This document shows positions 1 through 8,136 of a stretch of DNA of 64,000 nucleotides, in pieces. Source of the stretch: Vibrio japonicus (GTDB lineage: Bacteria > Pseudomonadota > Gammaproteobacteria > Enterobacterales > Vibrionaceae); the NCBI RefSeq assembly GCF_024582835.1, contig NZ_CP102097.1:868001-932000 (forward strand). Reading direction: 5' to 3'. Position 1 is the first letter of the stretch; each line of letters starts with the position of its first letter. A model generated the notes under the pieces. It was not told the DNA's origin and did not search any database. It saw nothing but the letters and a program-made list of their open reading frames with translations. Made by a program: the position numbers and the translations under genes.

Positions 1-1
1 G

Positions 2-1300
2 TACGCTCAACAAGAGTTAGTTCCATATCGCGGCGTGCCATCTAAAGACGGGAAGCCTGTTGATGTGCCTGCAAAGACGTACTTTGGCGCAATGGATGAT
101 TTTCAAGAGTCTGACAGTTTACGCTTGGCAATTAACTATGAATGGAAGTTAAACGATCAGTGGGTATGGAATAACCGTGCGTCTTATAACCACATTGAGC
201 TTGAGCAAAAAGGGACTCGCCAGGGAGCGGTTACTGGTGATCAGGTTTCTCAAACTGTAAACAACTTTGGTTATGACCCGAGAACCACCACCACACTTCA
301 ATCCGAGTTGGTGTGGCAAACAGAGGACAATCAGTTGTTGATCGGTGCAGATTACAACCAGATTGAGATTGATCTCACCCTAGCCAGTGACAAAACGCTT
401 CCTTCACAAAATATTTACGACCCTGTGGTTGGTTCTACCCCAAACCCCGGCTTTAAACCCTTCCGCGACAATACCACCACGAGCACCGGGCTCTATGTAC
501 AAGATGTTTTCACGCTTGGCGACCTGTCTCTTATTGGTAACGTGCGTTACGACGCAATGGATCTAGAACAGCAAAAAGCCGGATCAGACAAAGAAAATCT
601 GGACGATAGCAAATTCAGTTACCGAACTGGTGTTGTTTACCGAATTAACTATGACGTATCGGTTTATGCGAGTTTAGCGCGTTCTTGGCAGCTTCCTTAT
701 TCGGGTATCTACATCAATCCAAAATTAGCGGAGTTTTTCCATACCGATCTTAAAGAAGTGGGTGCGAAAGCCTATCTGCTGGATGATGCGTTAATGCTGA
801 ACGCCGCACTATTTCAAATCGACCAAGAGCAGCCACAAACTAACATTGATGGTGATGTGATTGATAAAATTGAAGCGCGCCATCAGGGGATAGAGTTGGA
901 AGCACGTGGTCAGCTTAACGATCAATGGGATATTTCTATCGGCTATAGCTACCTAGATGCAGAAGATAAAGATACGGGTAAAAAACCGAATGATGTGTCG
1001 GACCACTTGTTCTCACTTTGGAGTTCCTACCAACTTAACGACAATTGGCGAATCGGTGGCGGCTTAAAGTATGTTGGAGATCGCTACGCAGGAAATGATG
1101 AAACCGTCGCACTTGGAGACTACACCACGGTAGATTTGGTGGCGGCCTATACGACCGGTCGCCATAAGATTCAAGCCAACGCGTATAACATCTTCGATGA
1201 AAAATACATTCTGGGCGCAACCAATGGCACGTCTGGCCTCAACCAAATCGGTTACGGTTCGCCAGCGGAATTTATGCTCAGCTATGGTTATCAGCTTTAA
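2..1300 (+). CDS. psuA: TonB-dependent siderophore receptor, C-terminal part (PsuA-like)
   Basis: The reading frame is open from the window edge, so only the last 432 or so residues are present and the true start lies outside. What is visible is a run of alternating amphipathic beta-strands with DQWVWNN, YVQDVFTLGDL and NIFDEKYI motifs. These are typical of the barrel of FhuE/FpvA-type ferric-siderophore receptors in the outer membrane. The plug and TonB box would be upstream of the window. A second receptor gene follows 100 bases later on the same strand. The tandem order of two unlike receptors resembles psuA-pvuA of vibrioferrin loci in V. parahaemolyticus and V. alginolyticus, so the symbol is an inference from context. 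It could serve another siderophore. Confidence 0.75.
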   Translation, partial: YAQQELVPYRGVPSKDGKPVDVPAKTYFGAMDDFQESDSLRLAINYEWKLNDQWVWNNRASYNHIELEQKGTRQGAVTGDQVSQTVNNFGYDPRTTTTLQSELVWQTEDNQLLIGADYNQIEIDLTLASDKTLPSQNIYDPVVGSTPNPGFKPFRDNTTTSTGLYVQDVFTLGDLSLIGNVRYDAMDLEQQKAGSDKENLDDSKFSYRTGVVYRINYDVSVYASLARSWQLPYSGIYINPKLAEFFHTDLKEVGAKAYLLDDALMLNAALFQIDQEQPQTNIDGDVIDKIEARHQGIELEARGQLNDQWDISIGYSYLDAEDKDTGKKPNDVSDHLFSLWSSYQLNDNWRIGGGLKYVGDRYAGNDETVALGDYTTVDLVAAYTTGRHKIQANAYNIFDEKYILGATNGTSGLNQIGYGSPAEFMLSYGYQL

Positions 1301-1320
1301 CGCTTCTCTCAATTTTTCTT

Positions 1321-1377
1321 CCTCAGTTTGAGGAACTTTATCCCTTCGGGTTACGGCAAATTTATGTGCTGTAACCC
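1321..1377 (+). other. Stem-loops between two receptor genes
   Basis: The spacer between the two receptor genes holds a short hairpin (CCTCA 1321-1325 with TGAGG 1329-1333). It also holds a stronger one: GGGTTACGGCA at 1348-1358 pairs with TGCTGTAACCC at 1367-1377, with one G-U pair in RNA. There is no T-run, so it looks like an RNA-stabilising or partial-termination element within an operon rather than a full terminator. Confidence 0.4.
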
Positions 1378-1400
1378 TCAAATCCCTTAAAGGAGTACCA

Positions 1401-3518
1401 ATGTCTTACCAGAACTTGGATGGTAAAGTGTGCCTGCGATACAACATTTTAGCAGCAGCTATTGCCTCTGTGACTTCCATGAGCGCCACGGCGGCGTCGC
1501 ACAACCATGAAGATACAACGAAACTAGATACGGTGGTGGTGAGTGCCAGTGTGATTGGGAATTCACAAATCGACGATGTAAAAGAGTATCCGGGTGCTCG
1601 TACTGTCATCGACAAATCGCACTTAGAGAAAACAGCGGCGCAATCAATCGATATGGCGCTGCAAAGCGTTCCAGGCATTAAAGTACAAGATGAATCTGGT
1701 ACAGGTGTGCTACCTAATATTTCCGTTCGTGGCCTGAAAGCAAGCCGCAGTGGTCACGCGCAATTCTTAATGGATGGCGTTCCGTTGACGCTTGCACCAT
1801 ACGGTCATACCGGACAATCTATTTTCCCGGCAACCCTCTCAATGCTAGACAGGATCGATATTGTTCGCGGCGGTGCTGCGGTTCAGTACGGTCCTAACAA
1901 CGTGGGTGGCGTGATCAACTTGGTCACTAAACCTATTCCTGATGTTTGGCAGACTGAAATCAGCAATCGTCTGACTGTGTTTGAAGGTGGTGACACACCA
2001 CTGAATGACCTTTACCTAAGAACGGGTGGGTGGTTGAACGATACCTTGGCACTTCAGCTCGAAGGTAACTTCCTCAATGGGGAGAGCTTCCGCGAACATT
2101 CAGATACTGAGGTGAAAAATTATCAGGCAAAGGTTCAATGGCTGGTGAGTGATTCACAAGAGCTACAAGCCTTCATCCAGCGTTACGATGCAGACACACA
2201 AATGCCCGGCGCGCTATCTCCCGATGACTACGAGCAAGATCGTCACCAGTCGAAACGCCCATACGATGAATATCAAGGAGAGTCGACGCGCTGGAGCGTC
2301 AAATACCTTCAAGATTTAGATCTAGCAGGTGGTGCAGAATTTGAAATTATGACGTTTGGCCACCGCTCAGAGCGCTTTTTCCAGTGGGGCTTTAACAATG
2401 CTGGTGGGCATTGGGCGGATCCTGCACTTCCTTCCACACTTGTTCGGACGTCACCTCGCGAATTCAGTGTTTACGGTATTGAACCTAAACTTGCCGTTTT
2501 CGTTGATGGCACATCAGTTACGCAAAACTGGATTATAGGTGCACGTTATGTCAACGAAGATATCGACTATAAGTTAACTCAGACCCCAATTGCTGGTGGT
2601 GTGACAGCGGTTCCTCGCGACTGGCATCTAGATACAGATGCGTATGCGGGTTATGTGAGTAATGAAATTGGCCTGTTTAATGATGCGTTAAAAATTACGC
2701 CGGGGCTTCGTTATGAGCGTGTTGATATGTCATTCAAAGACTTAGGCCAAGAAAGTCAGGCTGACAACGAAGTGACTGAATGGCTACCGGGTTTGACGGT
2801 TGCTTATCACTTTAACGATCAATGGCTTGGCTACGCGAACGCGCAAAAATCTCTTCGAGCTCCCCAGATTGCTTATATTCGAGGTTTAGGAGAAGAGGGG
2901 AGTGAGTTGGCTTGGAACTATGAGCTTGGCGCACGTTATACCCAAGGAACAACCAGCTTTAACGCTGCGTTGTACCGCATAGACTTTAAAGATCAGTTGC
3001 AATGGCAAAGCGCCACTCAAACGTTTGATAATATAGGAAAAACCCTTCATCAAGGGTTGGAGTTATCAGCGCGTTACGTACCTGTCTTTTTACCAGCTTT
3101 AAGCGTGGGCGCAAGCTATAACTATCTCGATGCCACGTTAGAGGAAGAGGGTGCAAATAAGGGGAACCAACTGCCTGATACTTCGAAGCATCAACTTAGC
3201 TGGGATGCAACCTACGCGTTTACTGGATTTGATACCACGTTGTCAGGGTTCTATTTCAGCGAAGCGTATTCAGACAACGCGAATACCAGTGAAGAGGATG
3301 CAAGCGGAGCAACGGGTAAAGTGCCATCATACATGGTGTGGAACTTCAATTTGGGCACCGATCTGTACAAAAGCGAAGCCAGCACACTTCGTATGAATCT
3401 TGCGGTGAGTAATCTGTTTGAAGAGGATTATTACTTCCGTGGTATCGATACCAGCCCGGTTGGACGTTATCCAGCACCTGGTCGCTCTTACACCTTAGAT
3501 ATCAACTATCAGTTTTAG
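1401..3518 (+). CDS. pvuA: TonB-dependent ferric-siderophore receptor (FecA/PvuA family)
   Basis: This is a complete 705-residue outer-membrane receptor. A signal-peptide-like segment covers about residues 13-32 and a TonB box DTVVVSA lies at 43-49. The plug domain follows (VPGIKVQDESGTG, then FLMDGVPLTLAPYG and IDIVRGGAAVQYGPNNVGGV), and then a barrel ending in Phe. The plug closely follows E. coli FecA in the LMDG-P-APYG and VRGG-A-YGP-VGGV stretches. The N-terminal signalling domain of FecA is absent, so no FecIR-type surface signalling is expected. A good ribosome site (aaaggag) precedes ATG 1401. PvuA, the ferric-vibrioferrin receptor, is the known Vibrio FecA-like protein, so that assignment is likely but not proven. 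The pvuBCDE-type inner-membrane transporter does not follow it here. Confidence 0.75.
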   Translation: MSYQNLDGKVCLRYNILAAAIASVTSMSATAASHNHEDTTKLDTVVVSASVIGNSQIDDVKEYPGARTVIDKSHLEKTAAQSIDMALQSVPGIKVQDESGTGVLPNISVRGLKASRSGHAQFLMDGVPLTLAPYGHTGQSIFPATLSMLDRIDIVRGGAAVQYGPNNVGGVINLVTKPIPDVWQTEISNRLTVFEGGDTPLNDLYLRTGGWLNDTLALQLEGNFLNGESFREHSDTEVKNYQAKVQWLVSDSQELQAFIQRYDADTQMPGALSPDDYEQDRHQSKRPYDEYQGESTRWSVKYLQDLDLAGGAEFEIMTFGHRSERFFQWGFNNAGGHWADPALPSTLVRTSPREFSVYGIEPKLAVFVDGTSVTQNWIIGARYVNEDIDYKLTQTPIAGGVTAVPRDWHLDTDAYAGYVSNEIGLFNDALKITPGLRYERVDMSFKDLGQESQADNEVTEWLPGLTVAYHFNDQWLGYANAQKSLRAPQIAYIRGLGEEGSELAWNYELGARYTQGTTSFNAALYRIDFKDQLQWQSATQTFDNIGKTLHQGLELSARYVPVFLPALSVGASYNYLDATLEEEGANKGNQLPDTSKHQLSWDATYAFTGFDTTLSGFYFSEAYSDNANTSEEDASGATGKVPSYMVWNFNLGTDLYKSEASTLRMNLAVSNLFEEDYYFRGIDTSPVGRYPAPGRSYTLDINYQF

Positions 3519-3541
3519 CCATTAGGCTTCGCGTGAAGGGT

Positions 3542-3571
3542 AAGCCGTCAGCGTTTGTTGGCGGCTTTTTT
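3542..3571 (+). terminator. Rho-independent terminator after the receptor gene
   Basis: AAGCCG at 3542-3547 pairs with CGGCTT at 3562-3567, and the stem is followed by a T-run. It closes the receptor operon before the convergent AMMECR1-family gene. Confidence 0.75.
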
Positions 3572-3646
3572 GCGCAGATTGGTTTTTGATACACAGACGT
3601 TGGCTGGAATTTACACTATAAATTTCTGTTCGATACGTGTTGTCGG

Positions 3647-4225
3647 TTATTCACTGCTGATGATCTCAGTCGTGAAACGGTGAATGACAATATCCTCACT
3701 CCAGTATGCGCTTGGCCATCTCCCTTTTCTTTTCAACTCAGTAACAAATCGTTCTGGTGTCGTTAATGTACTCCACACTGAGGGGAGAAAGACCGCGCGG
3801 TGAGTCTCATCTTCAAGCAGTAGCCCATCCACACCGGGTTTTAGCGTGTTTAGTAGGGCGGATTCCCCCTCATTATCCATTGCAATCAATGGCGACAACA
3901 CGGACACTTCCAGGCTTAAGTCAGAGCGTTCCTCTTTAGTCAGTGGCAGAAAGCGTCGGTCGTTAAATCCGCTTTGGTACGCGTTTTCACAAGCATCGCG
4001 CCATAGCGGCTCGCGTACCTCTAATGATCCGATACAGCCACGCAGCTTTCCATTGTGCAGCAAAGTCACAAAGCAGGCGGCTGGCGTTAACAACTCATTG
4101 ATGTTTGGCGCAGGGGGAAGTTGTAATCCTTCTCCATTTAGGGCTTTATCCAGCACCCCCCACACTAGATTAATTAAGGTGTCACGAGCCGTGTCGCTCA
4201 ATTTAGTACAAGACGAAACTGGCAT
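3647..4225 (-). CDS. AMMECR1-domain protein (AmmeMemoRadiSam part A)
   Basis: This 192-residue protein is a single AMMECR1 domain, recognised by LRGCIG at residues 61-66 and the following EVREPLW and NAYQSGFNDRRF stretches. The family is found from bacteria to human AMMECR1, and its biochemical function is unknown. The gene overlaps the end of the upstream Memo-family gene by 23 bases, so the two are translationally coupled. A radical SAM gene of the matching family starts divergently from the Memo gene. The three together form the set known as AmmeMemoRadiSam. The conserved LRGCIG cysteine suggests redox or modification chemistry, but that is inference. Confidence 0.9.
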   Translation of the reverse strand: MPVSSCTKLSDTARDTLINLVWGVLDKALNGEGLQLPPAPNINELLTPAACFVTLLHNGKLRGCIGSLEVREPLWRDACENAYQSGFNDRRFLPLTKEERSDLSLEVSVLSPLIAMDNEGESALLNTLKPGVDGLLLEDETHRAVFLPSVWSTLTTPERFVTELKRKGRWPSAYWSEDIVIHRFTTEIISSE

Positions 4226-5006
4226 AACCGACTACCTTGTTGATGTGTTGTGGAGAGCGTTGTTCGTGACGGGCGATGATATCTCCGGAGTTAGTATGAC
4301 TGACGCATTTGATCTGCCAGTGCTGTTGCTCGGCATATTGCATTAAACCATTGATGCCATAAAATCCGCAGGCTTGTTCGGGGTGAATATCCGTATTGAG
4401 TGCCAGAACATGTTCAATGGTATTGGCGTCAATGTCGTTGGCTTCCAGATAAGGGTGATAATGGCTCAGATCGCTACTAACGACAATTAAGGTATCTGGC
4501 TGCTGTGCTGCCGAGGCCAACAACCGCCGAACGAGATCGGATTGCGAGTGCCCAACTACGATGGGAAGTAAGGTGAAATCGTCGAGACAATATTGCAAAA
4601 AGGGCAGTTGAACTTCCAGAGAGTGTTCCCAATGATGGGCTCTGGTCGACTCGACGGCTAAACCCTGGTTGATGAGCGATTCAGCGAGTTGTTTATCGAT
4701 TGTTACTTCCCCCATCGGGGTTACAAACACATCGCAACTTGGTACGGCGCATCCATCAAGGGCAACGTAGTGGCTAGGCCCTAAAAGCACAACCTTAGAA
4801 AATGGCGGCTTGGCGTTGCTAAGTAAGCGATAAGCCGTTGCCGCCACCTCGCCCGAATAGAAATAGCCCGCATGTGGGACAATCAAGGCCTTGGGTATCA
4901 CTGAACAACATGGCTCCTCAGAGAAATACTCATCCATCATATGTTTGAGATCGCTTACTGTGCTGGGGTAAAACTGACCGGCGACGGCGGCTTCCCGGTA
5001 CTTCAT
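4203..5006 (-). CDS. Memo-family protein (AmmeMemoRadiSam part B)
   Basis: This 267-residue Memo-like protein has the fold of extradiol dioxygenase subunit B. It shows AVAGQFYP near the N-terminus, VPHAGYFYSG, LLGPSHY, HSLEVQLPFLQ and SSDLSHYHPY, which carry the conserved His residues of the Memo metal pocket. I chose ATG 5006 because AGGAAG lies just upstream and MKYREAAVAGQFYP is the usual family start. An upstream GTG at 5021 is also possible. Human MEMO1 binds copper or iron, while the bacterial role is unknown. It is coupled to the AMMECR1 gene and faces the radical SAM gene across about 60 bases. Confidence 0.9.
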   Translation of the reverse strand: MKYREAAVAGQFYPSTVSDLKHMMDEYFSEEPCCSVIPKALIVPHAGYFYSGEVAATAYRLLSNAKPPFSKVVLLGPSHYVALDGCAVPSCDVFVTPMGEVTIDKQLAESLINQGLAVESTRAHHWEHSLEVQLPFLQYCLDDFTLLPIVVGHSQSDLVRRLLASAAQQPDTLIVVSSDLSHYHPYLEANDIDANTIEHVLALNTDIHPEQACGFYGINGLMQYAEQQHWQIKCVSHTNSGDIIARHEQRSPQHINKVVGYASFVLY

Positions 5007-5070
5007 CATCTTCCTACACACATTGCATCAACTATACTTTCAGTGTAGGTCATCAGATGGCAAATTCACT

Positions 5071-6159
5071 ATGCAAAGCACCCCTCCCGTATCTTTCCCC
5101 ACCAAGTATTGGCACAAACTGGACGATGGCCGAGTCTGCTGCGATGTTTGCCCTCGCAAATGTACTCTGCGAGAAGGAAAGCGTGGCGCGTGTTTTGTGC
5201 GAAAGCATGAAAATGGCGAAATAGTACTGACGAGTTATGGCCGTTCGTCTGGATTCTGTATTGATCCGATAGAGAAAAAACCGCTGAATCACTTCTTTCC
5301 TGGCTCGAGCGTACTGAGTTTTGGGACCGCAGGTTGCAATCTCAGTTGCCAGTTCTGTCAAAACTGGGATATCAGCAAATCACGCGAATTTGATACTCTG
5401 TGCGACAGCGCCATGCCTGATGTATTGGCGCAATCGGCGTTGAAATACGGCTGTAAAAGTTTGGCATTCACCTACAACGACCCGGTCGTGTTTATGGAGT
5501 ACGCGATGGATGCCGCCCAAGCTGCACGGGAGCTGGGGCTAAAAAGCGTCGCGGTGAGTGCTGGCTATATGTGTGATAAGCCAAGAGAAGAGTTCTATCG
5601 CCATATGGATGCGGCCAACATTGATCTGAAAGGATTTACTGAGCAGTTTTACCACAAGATCTGCCATGGTCATTTGCAGCCTGTGTTAGACACCTTGCTT
5701 TATTTGAAGCGTGAAACGGACGTCTGGTTTGAAATCACCACTTTGTTGATACCGGACGAAAATGACAGCGATGAGGAACTCAATGCCATGTGTCAGTGGA
5801 TCGCTGAACATTTAGGGCCAGATGTACCATTGCATTTCAGTGCATTTCATCCGGATTTTAAAATGTTGGATAAACCGCGCACGCCGCTTAGCACCTTGCT
5901 CCGAGCGCGCGAGATTGCCCTTAGCCATGGCTTGCATTTTGTTTACTGCGGCAATGTCCACCACCCAGAATCCGACGCGACTTATTGCCCTAATTGTGCC
6001 GCGCGGGTGATCGAACGGGATTGGTACAAGCTGGGTGACTACGGGCTAGATGACCATGGCCACTGCTCCCATTGTGGTTATTTAATTCCAGGCTGCTTTT
6101 CTGGGCCGAAAGAGAACTTTGGTCCTCGACGAATTCCCGTGTCTATTCAGCGTAATTGA
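5071..6159 (+). CDS. AmmeMemoRadiSam-type radical SAM enzyme
   Basis: This 362-residue protein (counted from ATG 5071) carries the radical SAM CxxxCxxC motif as CNLSCQFC, with cysteines at about 89, 93 and 96. A cysteine-rich N-terminal segment (CCDVCPRKC) precedes it. A zinc-ribbon-like C-terminus (CPNC and CSHC, about 40 residues on) follows. The layout resembles the PflA-like AmmeMemoRadiSam enzymes, which are related to glycyl-radical activases but have no glycyl-radical partner nearby. An in-frame TTG at 5023 would overlap the divergent promoter region, so it is a less likely start. The substrate is unknown. Linkage to the AMMECR1 and Memo genes suggests one pathway or complex. Confidence 0.9.
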   Translation: MQSTPPVSFPTKYWHKLDDGRVCCDVCPRKCTLREGKRGACFVRKHENGEIVLTSYGRSSGFCIDPIEKKPLNHFFPGSSVLSFGTAGCNLSCQFCQNWDISKSREFDTLCDSAMPDVLAQSALKYGCKSLAFTYNDPVVFMEYAMDAAQAARELGLKSVAVSAGYMCDKPREEFYRHMDAANIDLKGFTEQFYHKICHGHLQPVLDTLLYLKRETDVWFEITTLLIPDENDSDEELNAMCQWIAEHLGPDVPLHFSAFHPDFKMLDKPRTPLSTLLRAREIALSHGLHFVYCGNVHHPESDATYCPNCAARVIERDWYKLGDYGLDDHGHCSHCGYLIPGCFSGPKENFGPRRIPVSIQRN

Positions 6160-6206
6160 TTATGTTTGGCGATGTTCGAACTAACTTAAAGTAATTAGGT
6201 TTCAAT

Positions 6207-6231
6207 CGCCAGCTACGAATAGCAGCTGGCG
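6207..6231. terminator. Stem-loop between convergent genes
   Basis: CGCCAGCT at 6207-6214 pairs perfectly with AGCTGGCG at 6224-6231. It sits between the radical SAM gene and the end of the Ugp-like operon. There is no clear T-run on either strand, so it may be a weak bidirectional terminator or a 3'-end stabiliser. Confidence 0.45.
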
Positions 6232-6252
6232 GAGGGGCATTGAACAATGGTG

Positions 6253-7392
6253 TTAACCGCGAGCCTCAGTGATGGCTTGCTCGCTATCAAGGTCAAACAG
6301 ATGGCAGTGTGTGGTATCAAAGCTCATCATGACGGGTTCGCCGTCTGTCACCATTCTATCGGCGTCAAATGGGACGCGAGCTACCATCTTATCGCCGCCC
6401 AGCGCAAAGTAGAGGTAGAGCTCATTACCCATCGATTCCACCACGCGTAAGGTATGGCTTTGCGTGTTTACATCCGTTGCCAGAGCATCATGGTTTGCTA
6501 AGCGAATATGCTCTGGGCGAATACCAAACCAGACCCATTTTCCACGATGCTGACGAGCAAGGGACTGTTTGTGTTCGGGCAATTTCCATAGCGTTCCGCT
6601 TTGGCTAATCACGTGCATCACGTCATCAATTTCATCAATGCGCGCTTTGACAATGTTCATCGCGGGCGAACCAATAAATCCGGCAACAAATTTGTTGGCA
6701 GGGTAGTGATACAGATTCATCGGCGTATCCACCTGCATGATCTCGCCTTGGTTGAGCACACAGATGCGATCGCCCAGCGTCATGGCTTCGACTTGATCGT
6801 GGGTCACGTAGATCATGGTGGCGTTTTGCCCTTCGGCTTTTAAATCGTTGTGCAGTTGAGCAATGCTGACACGGGTAGATACACGCAATTTGGCATCCAA
6901 GTTAGACAATGGCTCGTCAAACAAGAACACATCTGGTTTGCGTACCATTGCGCGTCCAAGTGCGACACGCTGCCTTTGCCCGCCAGACATCTCGCCCGGT
7001 TTGTTCTCCAGAAGGTGTTCAATCTCTAACGTTTTGGCTGCCTCAGAAATGCGCTTTTCAATTTCATGTTTCGGCAGTTTTTGCTGTTTCAGGCCAAACG
7101 CCATGTTCTCGTAAACCGACATATGCGGATACAGTGCGTAGTTCTGGAACACCATTGAAATGCCGCGATCTTTAGGCGGGAGGTCATTAACGCGCTTATC
7201 ACCAATGTACACATCGCCGTTTGAAATCTCTTCTAAGCCGGCAATCATTCGTAGTGTGGTCGATTTCGCGCAGCCCGACGGGCCGACAAACACCATGAAT
7301 TCCCCTTCACGGATGGTTAGGTCTACGCCATGCACCGCTTTAAAACCATTTGGGTAGGTTTTTTCTACCCCTCTTAACGTGACTTCAGCCAT
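6253..7392 (-). CDS. ABC transporter ATPase, UgpC/MalK type
   Basis: This is a 379-residue ATPase of the carbohydrate-uptake (CUT1) subfamily. Visible parts are Walker A at residues 37-44, Q-loop Gln83, the signature SGGQR at 136-140, Walker B VFLFDE at 155-160 and switch His198. A C-terminal regulatory beta domain of the MalK kind follows (WVWFGIRPEHIRLA). Walker A reads GPSGCAKS, with Ala where Gly is usual. It is the last gene of a six-gene operon with two MalF/MalG-like permeases, a binding protein and two hydrolases, and it would power that importer. Resemblance to UgpC suggests a phosphorylated glycerol compound, but the substrate is not proven. Confidence 0.9.
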   Translation of the reverse strand: MAEVTLRGVEKTYPNGFKAVHGVDLTIREGEFMVFVGPSGCAKSTTLRMIAGLEEISNGDVYIGDKRVNDLPPKDRGISMVFQNYALYPHMSVYENMAFGLKQQKLPKHEIEKRISEAAKTLEIEHLLENKPGEMSGGQRQRVALGRAMVRKPDVFLFDEPLSNLDAKLRVSTRVSIAQLHNDLKAEGQNATMIYVTHDQVEAMTLGDRICVLNQGEIMQVDTPMNLYHYPANKFVAGFIGSPAMNIVKARIDEIDDVMHVISQSGTLWKLPEHKQSLARQHRGKWVWFGIRPEHIRLANHDALATDVNTQSHTLRVVESMGNELYLYFALGGDKMVARVPFDADRMVTDGEPVMMSFDTTHCHLFDLDSEQAITEARG

Positions 7393-7401
7393 TGTCCGTC
7401 C

Positions 7402-8136
7402 TTAAAACAATTCATTAAATGCGTGAGCGTCAAAGTGTGCCACCGAAGGAATCACCAAATCGGCGATCGGCTCCAGCTCGCTTCTTAGCGCGGTTCCGGT
7501 TAAAACCCCGACCTTCTTGGCTCCTGCGTTGTGGCCAAACTCCATATCTGACACGGTATCGCCAAACATGATCACCTCGTGCGGCTCAATGCCACATTGC
7601 TGGCAAAATGCGTTAAGCAGTGCTGGTGCAGGTTTGGGTTCAATGTCACCGTCTGAATAGCCGACGTAATCAAAAAATTCGCTCAGTCCCGATTGCGCCA
7701 AGGTGTACAGCGTGGAGTCTTTGGTATCTGCGGTTGCAATGCCCAAAATCATGCCTTGCTGTTTGAAAGTCAGCAGTTTCTCGGTGACGCCGGGCAGGGC
7801 GGCGATCCAATCTGGGTTGTCTTCCACTTGGTCATTAAACGCGGCCTTGGTGATGCGGGTGAATGTTTCCAAAGACACGTCCGGTTGTAACATTTCAAAC
7901 CAAGCCAACGCCGTGTCTTCCACAGGGTTTGACGCCAACAAACCGTGGTTATGTACGATGTCGCCTTCAACGCCGATGGCAGAGAGTAGCTCAGTATCGG
8001 TGACAGTTTGATGACCCTGATGGGCATCACTGAACGCTTTCACTTGCGCGCACGCACTGCGGGATACGTTCAGCCACATGTTGTGAAATTCCAGTAACGT
8101 GCCGTCTTTATCAAACAATAGTGCTTTAAACTTCAT
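7402..8136 (-). CDS. HAD-superfamily phosphatase (Gph-like)
   Basis: This 244-residue hydrolase has motif I as FDKDGTLL with the nucleophile Asp near residue 9. Motif II lies in GIATADTKDS, and motif III/IV in KPAP followed by MFGDTVSDMEFG. A helical cap lies between motifs I and II, as in phosphoglycolate-phosphatase relatives. ATG 8136 follows a GTG at 8139, and either could start translation. The gene overlaps the end of the PHP-type hydrolase gene and lies 9 bases before the ATPase gene, so it belongs to the uptake operon. A plausible job is to remove phosphate from a product of the imported substrate. Confidence 0.85.
   Translation of the reverse strand: MKFKALLFDKDGTLLEFHNMWLNVSRSACAQVKAFSDAHQGHQTVTDTELLSAIGVEGDIVHNHGLLASNPVEDTALAWFEMLQPDVSLETFTRITKAAFNDQVEDNPDWIAALPGVTEKLLTFKQQGMILGIATADTKDSTLYTLAQSGLSEFFDYVGYSDGDIEPKPAPALLNAFCQQCGIEPHEVIMFGDTVSDMEFGHNAGAKKVGVLTGTALRSELEPIADLVIPSVAHFDAHAFNELF

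Noticed and set aside
3846..4346. 166-codon open frame on the plus strand across the AMMECR1 gene
   Set aside because: It lies antisense to two well-recognised genes, has no family pattern and no ribosome site. It is a shadow frame.
5010..5070. Divergent promoter with TATACT at 5033-5038 between the Memo and radical SAM genes
   Set aside because: A -10-like box is present on both strands, but no -35 box with acceptable spacing could be found for either direction.
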